Origin: Bacteroidales bacterium
GTDB taxonomy: Bacteria; Bacteroidota; Bacteroidia; Bacteroidales; UBA932
Assembly (NCBI GenBank): GCA_017453565.1
Contig: JAFTEQ010000056.1
Location: 1 to 64,000, forward strand
Length of the DNA stretch: 64,000 nucleotides
Direction of reading: 5' to 3'
Below are positions 43,439-52,385 of the stretch, in pieces. Below the pieces are notes generated by a model. That model searched no databases. It was given only the letters and a program-made list of their open reading frames with translations, and had not been told where the DNA came from. Position 1 is the first letter of the stretch. Every line of letters begins with the position of its first letter. Position numbers and translations under genes: made by a program.

Positions 43439-45651
43439 AAGGAAATCTCACAAAGGAACTTGATGCGCACCAGGCGCACTTCCATCTCGTCGTAATCGGG
43501 TTCCAGGTCGGCCAGGGCGTCCTCGAGCGAATCGGACTTGGCCTCGTTGCGGAAATAGTCGTAAATCTCGTCTACGATCTCGGGATCGAGCACCTCGGAA
43601 ATGTAATAGTCGAGATTGAGCTTGAGGCCCGAAGAAACGATGGCCTCAATCTCGGTCATCAGTTCGGGCAGTTCCATCCCGCGCGCTTGCGCAATGTCTT
43701 CGAGCGACATCCTGCGGTCTATGCTCTGGATGATGGCCACCTTGCCCGCAGACTTGTTGGGGGCCGATTTCACCACGAAGTCGTCGGGCCGCACGATGTC
43801 GTTCTCCTCGACATAACGCTTGATGAGCTCGATGAACTCGGCGCCGAACTTGCGCGCCTTGCCCTCTCCCACGCCCTGACACTTCTGCAGTTCCTCGAAG
43901 GTCTCGGGGTAGAGGATGCTCATGTCTTCCAGGGCCGGGTCGCCGAAGAGGATCCAGGGCTGGAGTTTGAGCCGCCGGGCCAGGTCGCGCCGCAGGTCCT
44001 TGAGCATGGGGAGCAGTACCGGGTCTCCGCCCCCGCCCCGCGCCGCAGCGGCGGTAGCGGCAGCCGCTTCCTCGTCTTCCTCGTCGTCGGCGGAAGGTGC
44101 CGCGTCGAACACGCGGTCCTCCACCAGCTCGAGCCGCCAGGGATTCTGCACGAAGCGCTCCCCTTCCGGCGTTACGAAGATGAGGCCGTAGGTTTCTATC
44201 TCCTTGTCGAGCAGATGGCAGACCAGCCCCTGATGCATGACCATGCACCAGAAATGCTCGTCGTGCGCCTTCCCGGCTCCGAACAGGGGCAGTTCGTCGT
44301 GCCGGTACGACTTCACCAGCGCCCCTTCCGTGCCGGCGAGGATGCTGGCCAGGTGTTCGATCTTGAAATGCTCTGGAAGACTCTGGATGAGGCGGATGAC
44401 CAGGTTCATCTCCTCGCGGCCATCGAAGACCGGACGGGGATGCACGCAGTTGTCGCACGAGCCGCAGCCCGATTGCGGATAATCCTCGCCGAAGTAGTTG
44501 AGCAGCAGTTTCCTGCGGCACTGTCCCGACTCGGCGTAGGCCACCACTTCGTTCAGGAGCTGGCGGTTGATTTCCTGCTCCGAAATGGGCTTGCCCTGCA
44601 TGAACTTCTCGAGCTTCTGGATATCCTTGTAGCTGTAATAGGTAATGCAGAGGCCCTCTTCGCCGTCGCGGCCGGCGCGGCCGGTTTCCTGATAATAGCT
44701 TTCGATGCTCTTGGGGATGTCGTAGTGGATGACGAAGCGCACGTCGGGCTTGTCGATCCCCATCCCGAAAGCGATGGTGGCCACAATCACGTCGGCCTCC
44801 TCCATGAGGAACTTGTCCTGATTCTCGGCCCGCACCTTCGCCTCCAGTCCGGCATGATAAGGCAGGGCCCTGATCCCGTTGATGCACAGGAATTCCGCCA
44901 TCTCCTCCACCTTCTTGCGGCTCAGGCAGTAGATGATGCCCGACTTGCCCGGATGCTGGCGGATGAAACGCACGATATCGCGCTCGGCGTCGTCCTTGGG
45001 ACGGATCTCATAATAGAGGTTGGGCCTGTTGAACGAGGACTTGAAGATGGCGGCGTCGGGGATGCCCAGGTTCTTGAGGATATCGCTCTGCACCTTGGGC
45101 GTAGCCGTGGCGGTGAGGGCGATGATGGGCGCGCGCCCGATACTCTCCACCAGGCTGCGGATGCGCCGGTACTCCGGACGGAAGTCGTGCCCCCACTCGG
45201 AGATGCAATGCGCCTCGTCGATGGCGTAGAACGAGATCTTAAGCTCGCCCAGCAAGGAAATGTTCTCTTCCTTGGTGAGCGACTCAGGGGCCACGTACAG
45301 GATCTTGGTCTTGCCGGAAAGGAGATCCTGACGCACATCGTCCATCTGCTGCTTGGTGAGCGAGGAATTGAGGAAATGGGCGATGCTCTCGTCGCCGTCC
45401 ACGAAACCCCTGATGGCATCGACCTGGTTCTTCATGAGGGCGATCAGCGGTGAAATCACAATGGCCGTCCCTTCAAGTACCAGGGCGGGCAGCTGATAGC
45501 AAAGCGATTTGCCGCCGCCGGTGGGCATGAGCACGAACGCGTCACCGCCACCGAGCAGATGGCTGATGACCCGCTCCTGGTCGCCCTTGAAGTTGTCGTA
45601 ACCGAAGAAGTTCTTCAGGGTCTTGTGAATCAGTTCCGAATAGTCCTGCAT
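43435..45651 (-). CDS. recQ: ATP-dependent DNA helicase RecQ
   Basis: This 738-aa helicase acts in recombination and fork repair. Walker A is MPTGGGKSLCYQ, the DEAH box is AIDEAHCISEWGHDFRPEY, and motif VI is QETGRAGRDG. The RQC zinc site is CRRKLLLNYFGE with CGSCDNC. An acidic and alanine-rich linker (DEEDEEAAAATAAAARGGGG) separates RQC from the HRDC-like domain (PETFEELQKCQGVGEGKARKF). The C-terminus ends in a conserved extension seen in Bacteroidetes RecQ. It starts 15 nt after the DUF1015 gene and overlaps dnaG. Confidence 0.96.
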   Translation of the reverse strand: MQDYSELIHKTLKNFFGYDNFKGDQERVISHLLGGGDAFVLMPTGGGKSLCYQLPALVLEGTAIVISPLIALMKNQVDAIRGFVDGDESIAHFLNSSLTKQQMDDVRQDLLSGKTKILYVAPESLTKEENISLLGELKISFYAIDEAHCISEWGHDFRPEYRRIRSLVESIGRAPIIALTATATPKVQSDILKNLGIPDAAIFKSSFNRPNLYYEIRPKDDAERDIVRFIRQHPGKSGIIYCLSRKKVEEMAEFLCINGIRALPYHAGLEAKVRAENQDKFLMEEADVIVATIAFGMGIDKPDVRFVIHYDIPKSIESYYQETGRAGRDGEEGLCITYYSYKDIQKLEKFMQGKPISEQEINRQLLNEVVAYAESGQCRRKLLLNYFGEDYPQSGCGSCDNCVHPRPVFDGREEMNLVIRLIQSLPEHFKIEHLASILAGTEGALVKSYRHDELPLFGAGKAHDEHFWCMVMHQGLVCHLLDKEIETYGLIFVTPEGERFVQNPWRLELVEDRVFDAAPSADDEEDEEAAAATAAAARGGGGDPVLLPMLKDLRRDLARRLKLQPWILFGDPALEDMSILYPETFEELQKCQGVGEGKARKFGAEFIELIKRYVEENDIVRPDDFVVKSAPNKSAGKVAIIQSIDRRMSLEDIAQARGMELPELMTEIEAIVSSGLKLNLDYYISEVLDPEIVDEIYDYFRNEAKSDSLEDALADLEPDYDEMEVRLVRIKFLCEISL

Positions 45652-45666
45652 GGTTCCGGGATTGGA

Positions 45667-46905
45667 TCAGAATGTATGGATGGCCAGCCCCGAACGGAGC
45701 TTGGGTTCAAACCAGGTTGTCTTGGGCGGCATGATGAGGCCGTGGTCGGCGATGTCGGTGAGCTGTTGCATCGAAACGGGATAGAGGGCGAAGGCCACTT
45801 TCATCTCCCCGCTGTCGACGCGGCGGCTCAGTTCCCCAAGGCCGCGGATGCCTCCCACGAAATCGATCCGGCTGTCTGTGCGCAAATCCTTGATGCCAAG
45901 GATCTTGTCGAGCACGAGATGCGAGAGCACCTCCACGTCGAGCACGCCGATGGGGTCGCTGTCGTCGTAGCGGCCGGGCCGGGCCGTGAGCGAATACCAC
46001 AGCCCGTCCAGATACATGGAAAAGTTGTGCAACCCCGTCGGGCGGAAGGGTTCGCGACCTTTCCGCTCCAGCACGAAGTCTTCTTCAAGCCGGGCGAGGA
46101 ATTCGGCTTCCGACAGGCCGGCGAGGTCGCGCACCACGCGGTTGTAGTCGATGATGCGCAGTTCGCTCTCGGGGAAACAGACGGCCATGAACCAGTTGTA
46201 CTCCTCTTCCCCGGTATGGGCGGGGTTCTGCGCGCGGCGCTCGGCCCCCACACGGGCGGCCGCAGCAGTGCGATGATGGCCGTCGGCCACGTAGAAGGCC
46301 TCCACACGGGTGGTGAAGCGTTCGGTCACCCGGGCCACCAGGGCGGGGTCGTCCATCACCCAGAAACTGTGGATGAAGCCGTTCTCGTCGGTAAAGCGGT
46401 ATTCTGGTTCGCCCGCACAGACCTGCGAGACGGCAGCCGAAAGCAGTTCATCGTCCTTATAGGCGAAGAAGACAGGTTCGATGTTGGCCGACTGGATGCG
46501 CACGTGCACCATGCGGTCGTCTTCCTTGTCCTTGCGGGTGAGTTCATGCTTTTTGATGCGGCCGCTGGCATAGTCGTCGGTATGGGCGCAGAGCACCAGA
46601 CCGTGCTGGGTGCGGCCCTCCATGGTCTGGGCGTAGACGTAATAGCAGGGAGCCGGATCGCGGCGCAGCCAGCCCCGTTCGCACCAGGCCTTGAAATTCT
46701 GCACGGCACGCTCGTACACGCGCGGGTCGTGGTCGGGCAGGATGGGATCGAAATCGATCTCAGGCTTGGTGATGTGCAGCAGCGACTTCTCACCCGCCAT
46801 GGCCTTGGCTTCGGCGGAGTTGAGCACGTCGTAGGGCGGGGCCTGAACCTCTCCCACCAGTTCTCTGGGCGGCCGCAGGGCGGCAAAAGGCTTGACGCGT
46901 ACCAT
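45667..46905 (-). CDS. DUF1015 family protein
   Basis: This 412-aa cytoplasmic protein belongs to DUF1015 (SerB-associated/COG4198), often next to serA and serC in Bacteroidetes and Clostridia. Characteristic parts are the start VKPFAALRPP with APPYDVLNSAEAKAMAG, the middle FYVADGHHRTAAA and the late MPPKTTWFEPKLRSGL. Its gene order suggests a role linked to serine or phosphoserine metabolism, but the reaction is not established. I chose the ATG at 46905, 2 nt after the serA stop, rather than far upstream codons inside serA. Confidence 0.92.
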   Translation of the reverse strand: MVRVKPFAALRPPRELVGEVQAPPYDVLNSAEAKAMAGEKSLLHITKPEIDFDPILPDHDPRVYERAVQNFKAWCERGWLRRDPAPCYYVYAQTMEGRTQHGLVLCAHTDDYASGRIKKHELTRKDKEDDRMVHVRIQSANIEPVFFAYKDDELLSAAVSQVCAGEPEYRFTDENGFIHSFWVMDDPALVARVTERFTTRVEAFYVADGHHRTAAAARVGAERRAQNPAHTGEEEYNWFMAVCFPESELRIIDYNRVVRDLAGLSEAEFLARLEEDFVLERKGREPFRPTGLHNFSMYLDGLWYSLTARPGRYDDSDPIGVLDVEVLSHLVLDKILGIKDLRTDSRIDFVGGIRGLGELSRRVDSGEMKVAFALYPVSMQQLTDIADHGLIMPPKTTWFEPKLRSGLAIHTF

Positions 46906-46907
46906 AT

Positions 46908-47828
46908 CTATTTGTTTACCTGGAAACGGACGTCGCCGCTCTCGAAATAAGACACGATCTGACGGGCCGCGGCGAGGCCGGCGTTCACGTTGGCTTCGGC
47001 GGTCTGGGCGCCCATTTTCTTGGGCGTGGCGAAGATGCGCAGGCCGAACTCTTCGCGCAGGGCGGCATAGCTGTCGGGCGCCACATCGGCCACGTAACGG
47101 AGGTCGGGCCGCTCCCTGAGCACGCGGGCGAGGCCGGCCTCGTCGATCACTTCCTTCCGGGCCGTGTTCACCAGCACGCCGCCTTTGGGCATACGGGCAA
47201 GCAGATCGTAGCCGATGGAGCCCACGGTCTGCGGCGTGGCAGGGATGTGCAGCGAAACGAAATCGCTGGAAGCGTAGAGTTCCTCGAGGCTGTGCACGGG
47301 TTCGGCGCCGCCGGCACGGATGGCCTCGTCGGAAAGGAAGGGATCGAGGGCGCGCACCTTCATCCCGAGGGCCGCGGCCTTGGCACCCACCAGGCGTCCC
47401 ACGTTTCCGAAGGCCTGGATGCCCAGGGTCTTGCCCTGGATCTCGCTGCCCGTAGCGGGGGTGAACTGGGTGCGGTACATATAGATCATGAGCGCGATGG
47501 CCAGCTCGGCCACGGCGTTGGCGTTCTGTCCGGGGGTGTTCATCACCACCACGCCGCGACGGGTAGCGGCCTCGAGATCCACGTTGTCGTAGCCCGCACC
47601 GGCCCGCACCACCAACTTGAGCTGCGGCGCGGCCGCAAGGATCTGCTCCGTCACCTTGTCGGAACGGATGATGAGGGCGTTCACAGCGGCAACGGCGGCC
47701 GCGAACTCTTCCTGCGTTTCGTATTTCTCGAGCAGGGACACCTCGTGCCCGGCTTTTTCCAGAATGGAGCGGATGCCCTGCACGGCGGCGGGGGCGAAAG
47801 GCTTCTGGGTAGCGATCAGTACCTTCAT
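46908..47828 (-). CDS. serA: D-3-phosphoglycerate dehydrogenase, short form
   Basis: This 306-aa NAD-dependent dehydrogenase makes 3-phosphohydroxypyruvate, the first step of serine synthesis. The Rossmann fold is visible as [17 protein letters not shown]; catalytic regions include [10 protein letters not shown]. It lacks the C-terminal ACT domain, so serine feedback through that domain is not expected; this short form is common in Bacteroidetes. Usual GxGxxG is AFGNVG here. The start overlaps the serC stop (ATGA). Confidence 0.94.
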   Translation of the reverse strand: MKVLIATQKPFAPAAVQGIRSILEKAGHEVSLLEKYETQEEFAAAVAAVNALIIRSDKVTEQILAAAPQLKLVVRAGAGYDNVDLEAATRRGVVVMNTPGQNANAVAELAIALMIYMYRTQFTPATGSEIQGKTLGIQAFGNVGRLVGAKAAALGMKVRALDPFLSDEAIRAGGAEPVHSLEELYASSDFVSLHIPATPQTVGSIGYDLLARMPKGGVLVNTARKEVIDEAGLARVLRERPDLRYVADVAPDSYAALREEFGLRIFATPKKMGAQTAEANVNAGLAAARQIVSYFESGDVRFQVNK

Positions 47829-48901
47829 TTCTTGAGCGATTCAAAGTCCTGCATAGCCTTCACCAGCGCTTCCACGTCTTCCTGGGTGCAGGCATTGTAG
47901 ATGGATGCGCGGAATCCGCCCACGCTGCGGTGGCCCTTGATGCCCACCATGCCCCGCTCCTTGGCAAAAGCGAGGAACTCGTCCTGAAGGGCCTCGCGTC
48001 CGGGCGCCATTACGAAGCAGACGTTCATGATGGAACGGTCCTCCTTGTCGGCGGTGCCGGTGAAGAGGCTGTTGCGGTCGATCTCGGCATAGAGCGTCTC
48101 GGCCTTGCGGACGTCCCGTTCGTGGATGGCATCGAGCCCGCCCTGGGCCTTGAGCCACTTGAGCGTCTCGGTCATCACGAAGATGGAGAACACCGGCGGG
48201 GTGTTGAACATGGAACCCTTGTCTATGTGCACCCGGTAGTCGAGCATGGTGGGGATGTAGCGCGACACCTTGCCCAGCGCATCCTTCCGGATGATGGCGA
48301 AAGCCACGCCCGCAGGACCGGCGTTTTTCTGCGCGCCGCCGTAAATCATGGCATACTTGCTCACGTCGACCCGGCGGCTCAGGATATCGGACGACATGTC
48401 GGCGATGAGGGGCACGGGGCAGTCGATATCCTGTTTGATCTCGGTACCGTAGATGGTGTTATTGGTTGTGATGTGCAGGTAGTCGAGGTCGGACGGGATC
48501 TCGTAGCCTTTGGGGATATAGCAGTAGTTGCGGTCGGCCGACGAGGCCACGGCGTAGGCGTTGCCCAGACCCCGCGCCTCCTTGAGGGCCTTGGAAGCCC
48601 ACACGCCCGTGTCGAGGTAGCCCGCCTTCTTCTCGAGGAAGTTCATGGCCACATAGAGGAACTGCAGGCTGGCACCCCCGCCCAGGAAGACCGTCTCGTA
48701 GTCGTCGGGGATGCAGAGCAGCTCCTTCCAGAGCGCACGGCATTCGTCCATCACGGACTCCCATTCCTTGGTACGGTGCGATATCGAGATCAGGGACACA
48801 CCCGTGCCCTTGAAGTCCTTGAGCGCGGCAATGGCGTTGTCGATGGCCACCTGCGGCAGAAGGCAGGGACCGGCATTGAACACATGCACTGGTTTACTCA
48901 T
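47825..48901 (-). CDS. serC: Phosphoserine aminotransferase
   Basis: This 358-aa PLP enzyme converts 3-phosphohydroxypyruvate to phosphoserine, step two of serine synthesis. The start [14 protein letters not shown], the [14 protein letters not shown] helix, [17 protein letters not shown] and the PLP lysine region [12 protein letters not shown] are conserved, as is the C-terminal [15 protein letters not shown]. It overlaps yigZ upstream and serA downstream, each by 4 nt, which would keep SerC and SerA in step. Confidence 0.97.
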   Translation of the reverse strand: MSKPVHVFNAGPCLLPQVAIDNAIAALKDFKGTGVSLISISHRTKEWESVMDECRALWKELLCIPDDYETVFLGGGASLQFLYVAMNFLEKKAGYLDTGVWASKALKEARGLGNAYAVASSADRNYCYIPKGYEIPSDLDYLHITTNNTIYGTEIKQDIDCPVPLIADMSSDILSRRVDVSKYAMIYGGAQKNAGPAGVAFAIIRKDALGKVSRYIPTMLDYRVHIDKGSMFNTPPVFSIFVMTETLKWLKAQGGLDAIHERDVRKAETLYAEIDRNSLFTGTADKEDRSIMNVCFVMAPGREALQDEFLAFAKERGMVGIKGHRSVGGFRASIYNACTQEDVEALVKAMQDFESLKK

Positions 48902-49542
48902 AGTCTTTCAATTTTATTCTTAAAGGTACCTATTTTTTTGATACGTTCCAAAAAATCTTGCTCCGAACGCAGGCGCACCCGCAATTCGAGGGTGCAGGAC
49001 TCGGCGAAATCGCGGGCGAGCACCTCGAGTCCGAGGGCCTTTACGGCCTCCATCATGGCCGGCATCTGCGCGTAATCGAAGCCGATGCGCCAGCGGCGGG
49101 AGGCTGTTTTCTCCACGATCCGGGCCTGGGCGATGGCATCGGCCGTGGCCGTCCGATAAGCGTGGATGAGTCCGGGGACCCCCAGTTTGATGCCGCCGAA
49201 ATAGCGCACCACCGCCACCAGAATGTCGCAGAGGCCCGCCGCATCGATCTGTCCCAGGATCTGCCGGCCCGCCGTACCGGAAGGTTCACCGTCGTCGTTC
49301 GCACGCCAGAGGGACTCCAGGTCGAGCTGCGGGCCGCCGGCCGAATCTCGCACGGACGCAAGCCGCCAGGCATAACAGATGTGACGGGCGTCGTGGTAGT
49401 CGCGGCGCAGACGGTCCAGCTCCGCACGGATGGCCGCCTCGTCGGAAACGGGGAAAGCCAGGGCGATGAAACGGCTGCCGGACTCCTTGTAGAGCCCTTC
49501 GGAAGGTGCCCCGATGCTGCAATAATTGTCGGACTCTTGCAT
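48898..49542 (-). CDS. yigZ: YigZ/IMPACT-family protein
   Basis: This 214-aa protein belongs to the IMPACT/UPF0029 family. The N-terminal domain has the signature [24 protein letters not shown] and [20 protein letters not shown]; the C-terminal ferredoxin-like domain follows. In eukaryotes IMPACT acts on translation control; the bacterial role is unclear. It is the first gene of the seven-gene operon. The start is supported by a TAAATTTG box 7 nt upstream. Its stop overlaps the serC start in the tetranucleotide ATGA. Confidence 0.93.
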   Translation of the reverse strand: MQESDNYCSIGAPSEGLYKESGSRFIALAFPVSDEAAIRAELDRLRRDYHDARHICYAWRLASVRDSAGGPQLDLESLWRANDDGEPSGTAGRQILGQIDAAGLCDILVAVVRYFGGIKLGVPGLIHAYRTATADAIAQARIVEKTASRRWRIGFDYAQMPAMMEAVKALGLEVLARDFAESCTLELRVRLRSEQDFLERIKKIGTFKNKIERL

Positions 49543-49549
49543 CGCAAGT

Positions 49550-49557
49550 CAAATTTA
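49550..49557 (-). promoter_or_regulatory. Promoter box of the yigZ-metG operon
   Basis: TAAATTTG on the minus strand ends 7 nt before the ATG at 49542. This would give a nearly leaderless 10-kb mRNA carrying seven genes. Confidence 0.7.
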
Positions 49558-49561
49558 GCGA

Positions 49562-49577
49562 TATTTTTGTATCTTCG
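49562..49577 (+). promoter_or_regulatory. Two adjacent promoter boxes upstream of the pRiA4b ORF-3-like gene
   Basis: TATTTTTG (49562-49569) and TATCTTCG (49570-49577) follow each other directly. The leader to the ATG at 49616 would be roughly 35-45 nt. They face the yigZ promoter. Confidence 0.5.
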
Positions 49578-49615
49578 CAACGCAGGAGCTCATTTTTATC
49601 CTGTCTTTTTGACCT

Positions 49616-50158
49616 ATGTATTACCGATACCGCGTCACCCTCGAGGGCATCAAAGGTTTCTACCGCGTCTATGTGGTCAGCGGGAGCAACTCCCTCTACA
49701 CCTTCCACAAACAGCTCCGGAGCGACCTGGAGTTCCCGGTCGACCAGCCCATCCTGTTCAAGGCTTTCGACGAAAAGGGAGCCGTACTCGCGCGCTACGC
49801 CCTCATCGACCTGGGCTGCGGGACCGTCGACGAAATAAGCATCGAAGATACGGTGAAGGCGGGGATTGTGCGTTTTGTCTATTTCTACGACGTCACGTCC
49901 AAAAAGAGCGTTACCATCTGCCTTGAGGGCGAGTCCGAACTGCCTGTGACCCTCCCCACCATCGTGGAGAGCAAAGGCCCCGTCCCCTCTGAATTTGAAA
50001 ACGGTTACGTGGCCTTCGAAGACCTGCCCGACAACAAGCGGAAACTCCCCACCGACGACGGCGAGGAAGACGACGAGGAAGACGATGATGATGAGGAAGA
50101 GGACGAGGAAGACGAGGACCGCGAAGAAGAGGAACTCCTCTACGACGCAGAGGAATAA
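49616..50158 (+). CDS. Plasmid pRiA4b ORF-3-like protein with acidic tail
   Basis: This 180-aa protein has an N-terminal domain like the pRiA4b ORF-3 family (PF07929): YRYRVTLEGIKGFYRVYVV, SLYTFHKQLRSDL and ARYALIDLGCGTVDEISIED. Function of the family is unknown, and members occur both on chromosomes and plasmids. The last 40 residues are almost only Asp and Glu, a tail often seen in the Bacteroidetes members that could bind basic proteins or metal ions. It is monocistronic between two leftward operons. Confidence 0.78.
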   Translation: MYYRYRVTLEGIKGFYRVYVVSGSNSLYTFHKQLRSDLEFPVDQPILFKAFDEKGAVLARYALIDLGCGTVDEISIEDTVKAGIVRFVYFYDVTSKKSVTICLEGESELPVTLPTIVESKGPVPSEFENGYVAFEDLPDNKRKLPTDDGEEDDEEDDDDEEEDEEDEDREEEELLYDAEE

Positions 50159-50164
50159 GCTCCC

Positions 50165-50824
50165 TTATTTAGCTGCAGGGCCCTCCCAGACCGCCCGGAC
50201 AGGGCGGCCGTATTCGCGGAGCAATCCGGTTCTGCGGTTCACCACACCGGCAAGCACATAAGTTCCCTCGGCAGCCGTACTGGAAAGGCGGTCCAGGCTG
50301 CGCGAGCAGTAGAAGCCGTAATTGTTTTCCAGCACCTTTTTTGCACCGTCTATCCCACCCGCCTTGGGCAGGAAGATGCTCCGGCCGTTGGGGCCCGTGA
50401 TGAGAAAGCCGTTCACCCCCTTGTACTCGATTCCGCGCCATTTACAGCGGGAAATAAGTTCCAGCAGCTGCTCTTTGCTGGGCATGCGCCAGCCCTCGCC
50501 CCAGTGGACATGAGCCGCATCATCCTGAGGTTCCAGTTCCAGCAGGCCGTCCACCACGCCGTACTCGGGCTGGAAGCAGTATTTGGTGAGGGATTCGTAA
50601 CTTCCCTTACAATACTTATAGGTATCCAGGTCGTACACCGCCTTGGTCTGCGTTTCGCCCCAGGCGTAGTAGTCGCCAAATTCCTGGGGAGCGCGGGCGC
50701 CCAGGTTATAACCCGCCCAGCAGACGCTCAAGCCCAGGTCCACCACCCGGGTGGTATCGGGCGCCTGACCCACCGCCAGCAGCGGCAGGAGGCCCAGAGC
50801 CAGTGTCAACAGTACTTTTTTCAT
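50165..50824 (-). CDS. TIGR02145-like (Fibrobacter major paralogous domain) secreted protein
   Basis: This 219-aa exported protein has a signal peptide (MKKVLLTLALGLLPLLAVGQ) and the Fibrobacter-type domain: VVDLGLSVCWAGYNLGARAP, FGDYYAWGETQTK, WGEGWRMPSKEQLLEL, and a late SRSLDRLSS with GRPVRAVWEG. Such domains are found on many surface proteins of gut Bacteroidales; no activity is known. The ATG at 50824 overlaps the stop of the beta-helix gene upstream (ATGA), so the two are co-translated. Upstream in-frame codons fall inside that gene and are not used. Confidence 0.82.
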   Translation of the reverse strand: MKKVLLTLALGLLPLLAVGQAPDTTRVVDLGLSVCWAGYNLGARAPQEFGDYYAWGETQTKAVYDLDTYKYCKGSYESLTKYCFQPEYGVVDGLLELEPQDDAAHVHWGEGWRMPSKEQLLELISRCKWRGIEYKGVNGFLITGPNGRSIFLPKAGGIDGAKKVLENNYGFYCSRSLDRLSSTAAEGTYVLAGVVNRRTGLLREYGRPVRAVWEGPAAK

Positions 50825-52380
50825 TTCCCTTTCCTCCTTTTTTCTGCGATACGGATGCCGGCTTTGCGGCGCTGTTCCAACTGGTAGCGGTAGAGCGAGG
50901 CGGGCTCTACATGCCGCCCCTGCGAGACCCACACTCCGTCGGGGCGCTCTTCAAAGTCTTTCACATGTCCCGGATAATACCCATGACGCTTCATCCAGTA
51001 CTCGTGGGCACCCTGGCCAAAGAAGCCGCAGCCTTTGTCTGCTATGCAGCCCACGGCATAATTGTGTGCCACGTCCCACTGGTCCTGGCAGGCAATGCTG
51101 CGCGCCTCGCAGTTCCAAAGCCAGATATTCACTCCGGCCCAGCCGTGGCCGTATCCGCCGCCGTCCCGGTCCTGGACGTTGAGTTCGCCGTCGGTGTGTA
51201 CGCAGTCGTAAAGGGTACCCTGCGCAAGTTTGTAGTGGGGGCCCGCATCGTTGAGGGCACCCGTCATGGTGAAATCCAGAAATACGTTGGGGCCGCAGGT
51301 ACGGGCCTGCGTCACGGGGCCGTGCCGGTCACGGTCGGAACTGCAGCTCTCCACCAGACAGAGTTCGCAGCGGTTGAGGCAGTAGCCGTAGCGGCGCTGG
51401 CCGCGCACGCGTGAAACGGGGTCCAGGTTGGTGCAGTCCTTGACCGTTATGTTCTTGGCTCCCTCGTGCAGATGCACCAGGCCGTAGCCAAAATGGAGGG
51501 CGGTGACGTTGCGGACCCAGCTGTGCTCCACTGCGTAGAAGCTCACCCCGGACCAGGCGTGGTTCTCGTCTATACAGCGCCCCTGGGCGTCCAGGATGGC
51601 AGGGTTGTAGCTGCAATCCAGCGTGAGCTGCTCCAGCCCGCACTCGCAGATGCGTTCCCGGCTGCCCTTGATGAGCCGCCCGCCGCCAAAACGCTTCTCC
51701 AGGGCCAGTACAACAGGATTGTCCAGCCAAATCCGATTGCCCTCCACCTTCATCACCTTGCGTTCCCAGTAGAGGTTGAACTCGGCGGGCTGCCACTGAC
51801 GCACCACAATGCCCACATCGGCATGGTGCTGCTGCATCCGGTCGGCGCGGATGGCGTGGAGCCATTCCGGCGTGCCGGGACGGAACAGATAGACACAGTC
51901 CCCTTTCTGGAAGTGCTCGGAGTGGTCCACATCCACGAACATCTGGCCCACCGGCACGTAATCGCCCAGCACCCGGGCGCGAGCCTCCTTGTCCAGCATC
52001 CGCGGTTCGAGCTTTCCAAAAACCACCAGGTCGTATTGCGTGCGGGAACTGCCGTAAAGGATGGTCTTCCCTTCACCCTCCCCTCGGAGCACCACACCGC
52101 TCTTGCCAATCCGAACGGAACCGGACAGCTTCCAGGTACCCGCCCGCAGCAGGATGGCGCCGGGTCCCGTCATGGCATCTACGGCTTCCTGGATGAGCGG
52201 GGTGGCATCGGCCCCGTCTGCCGGCGGCGAGAGCTTCTTCACTACCTTCACCTTGGGCAGGGGGTCGTCCCCCCAGTGGTAACCCACCCGACTGAAATCG
52301 GGGACACAGTCCCCATTAGGCTGGCTGAGCGAGAGCAGCAGCGCTGCCGCAGAACTCTGCAAAAGAGCCGTCAGGAACAT
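50821..52380 (-). CDS. Secreted pectate-lyase-superfamily beta-helix protein
   Basis: This 519-aa protein starts with a probable signal (MFLTALLQSSAAALLLSLS). A pectate-lyase-3-like start is visible as DGADATPLIQEAVDAMTGPG with ILLRAGTWKLSGSVRIGKSG, and parallel beta-helix coils follow (LTLDCSYNPAILDAQG, HSWVRNVTALHFGYGLVHLH, NITVKDCTNLD). It may be a lyase, hydrolase or epimerase on an acidic glycan; active-site residues are not certain. It starts 5 nt after the FAD oxidoreductase stop and overlaps the TIGR02145-like gene, forming a three-gene operon. Confidence 0.8.
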   Translation of the reverse strand: MFLTALLQSSAAALLLSLSQPNGDCVPDFSRVGYHWGDDPLPKVKVVKKLSPPADGADATPLIQEAVDAMTGPGAILLRAGTWKLSGSVRIGKSGVVLRGEGEGKTILYGSSRTQYDLVVFGKLEPRMLDKEARARVLGDYVPVGQMFVDVDHSEHFQKGDCVYLFRPGTPEWLHAIRADRMQQHHADVGIVVRQWQPAEFNLYWERKVMKVEGNRIWLDNPVVLALEKRFGGGRLIKGSRERICECGLEQLTLDCSYNPAILDAQGRCIDENHAWSGVSFYAVEHSWVRNVTALHFGYGLVHLHEGAKNITVKDCTNLDPVSRVRGQRRYGYCLNRCELCLVESCSSDRDRHGPVTQARTCGPNVFLDFTMTGALNDAGPHYKLAQGTLYDCVHTDGELNVQDRDGGGYGHGWAGVNIWLWNCEARSIACQDQWDVAHNYAVGCIADKGCGFFGQGAHEYWMKRHGYYPGHVKDFEERPDGVWVSQGRHVEPASLYRYQLEQRRKAGIRIAEKRRKGK

Positions 52381-52385
52381 AGGCC

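Noticed and set aside
46906..47844. The upstream extension of the DUF1015 frame
   Set aside because: It lies in another frame of serA, is rich in Arg/Pro and lacks family similarity. The real start is the ATG at 46905.
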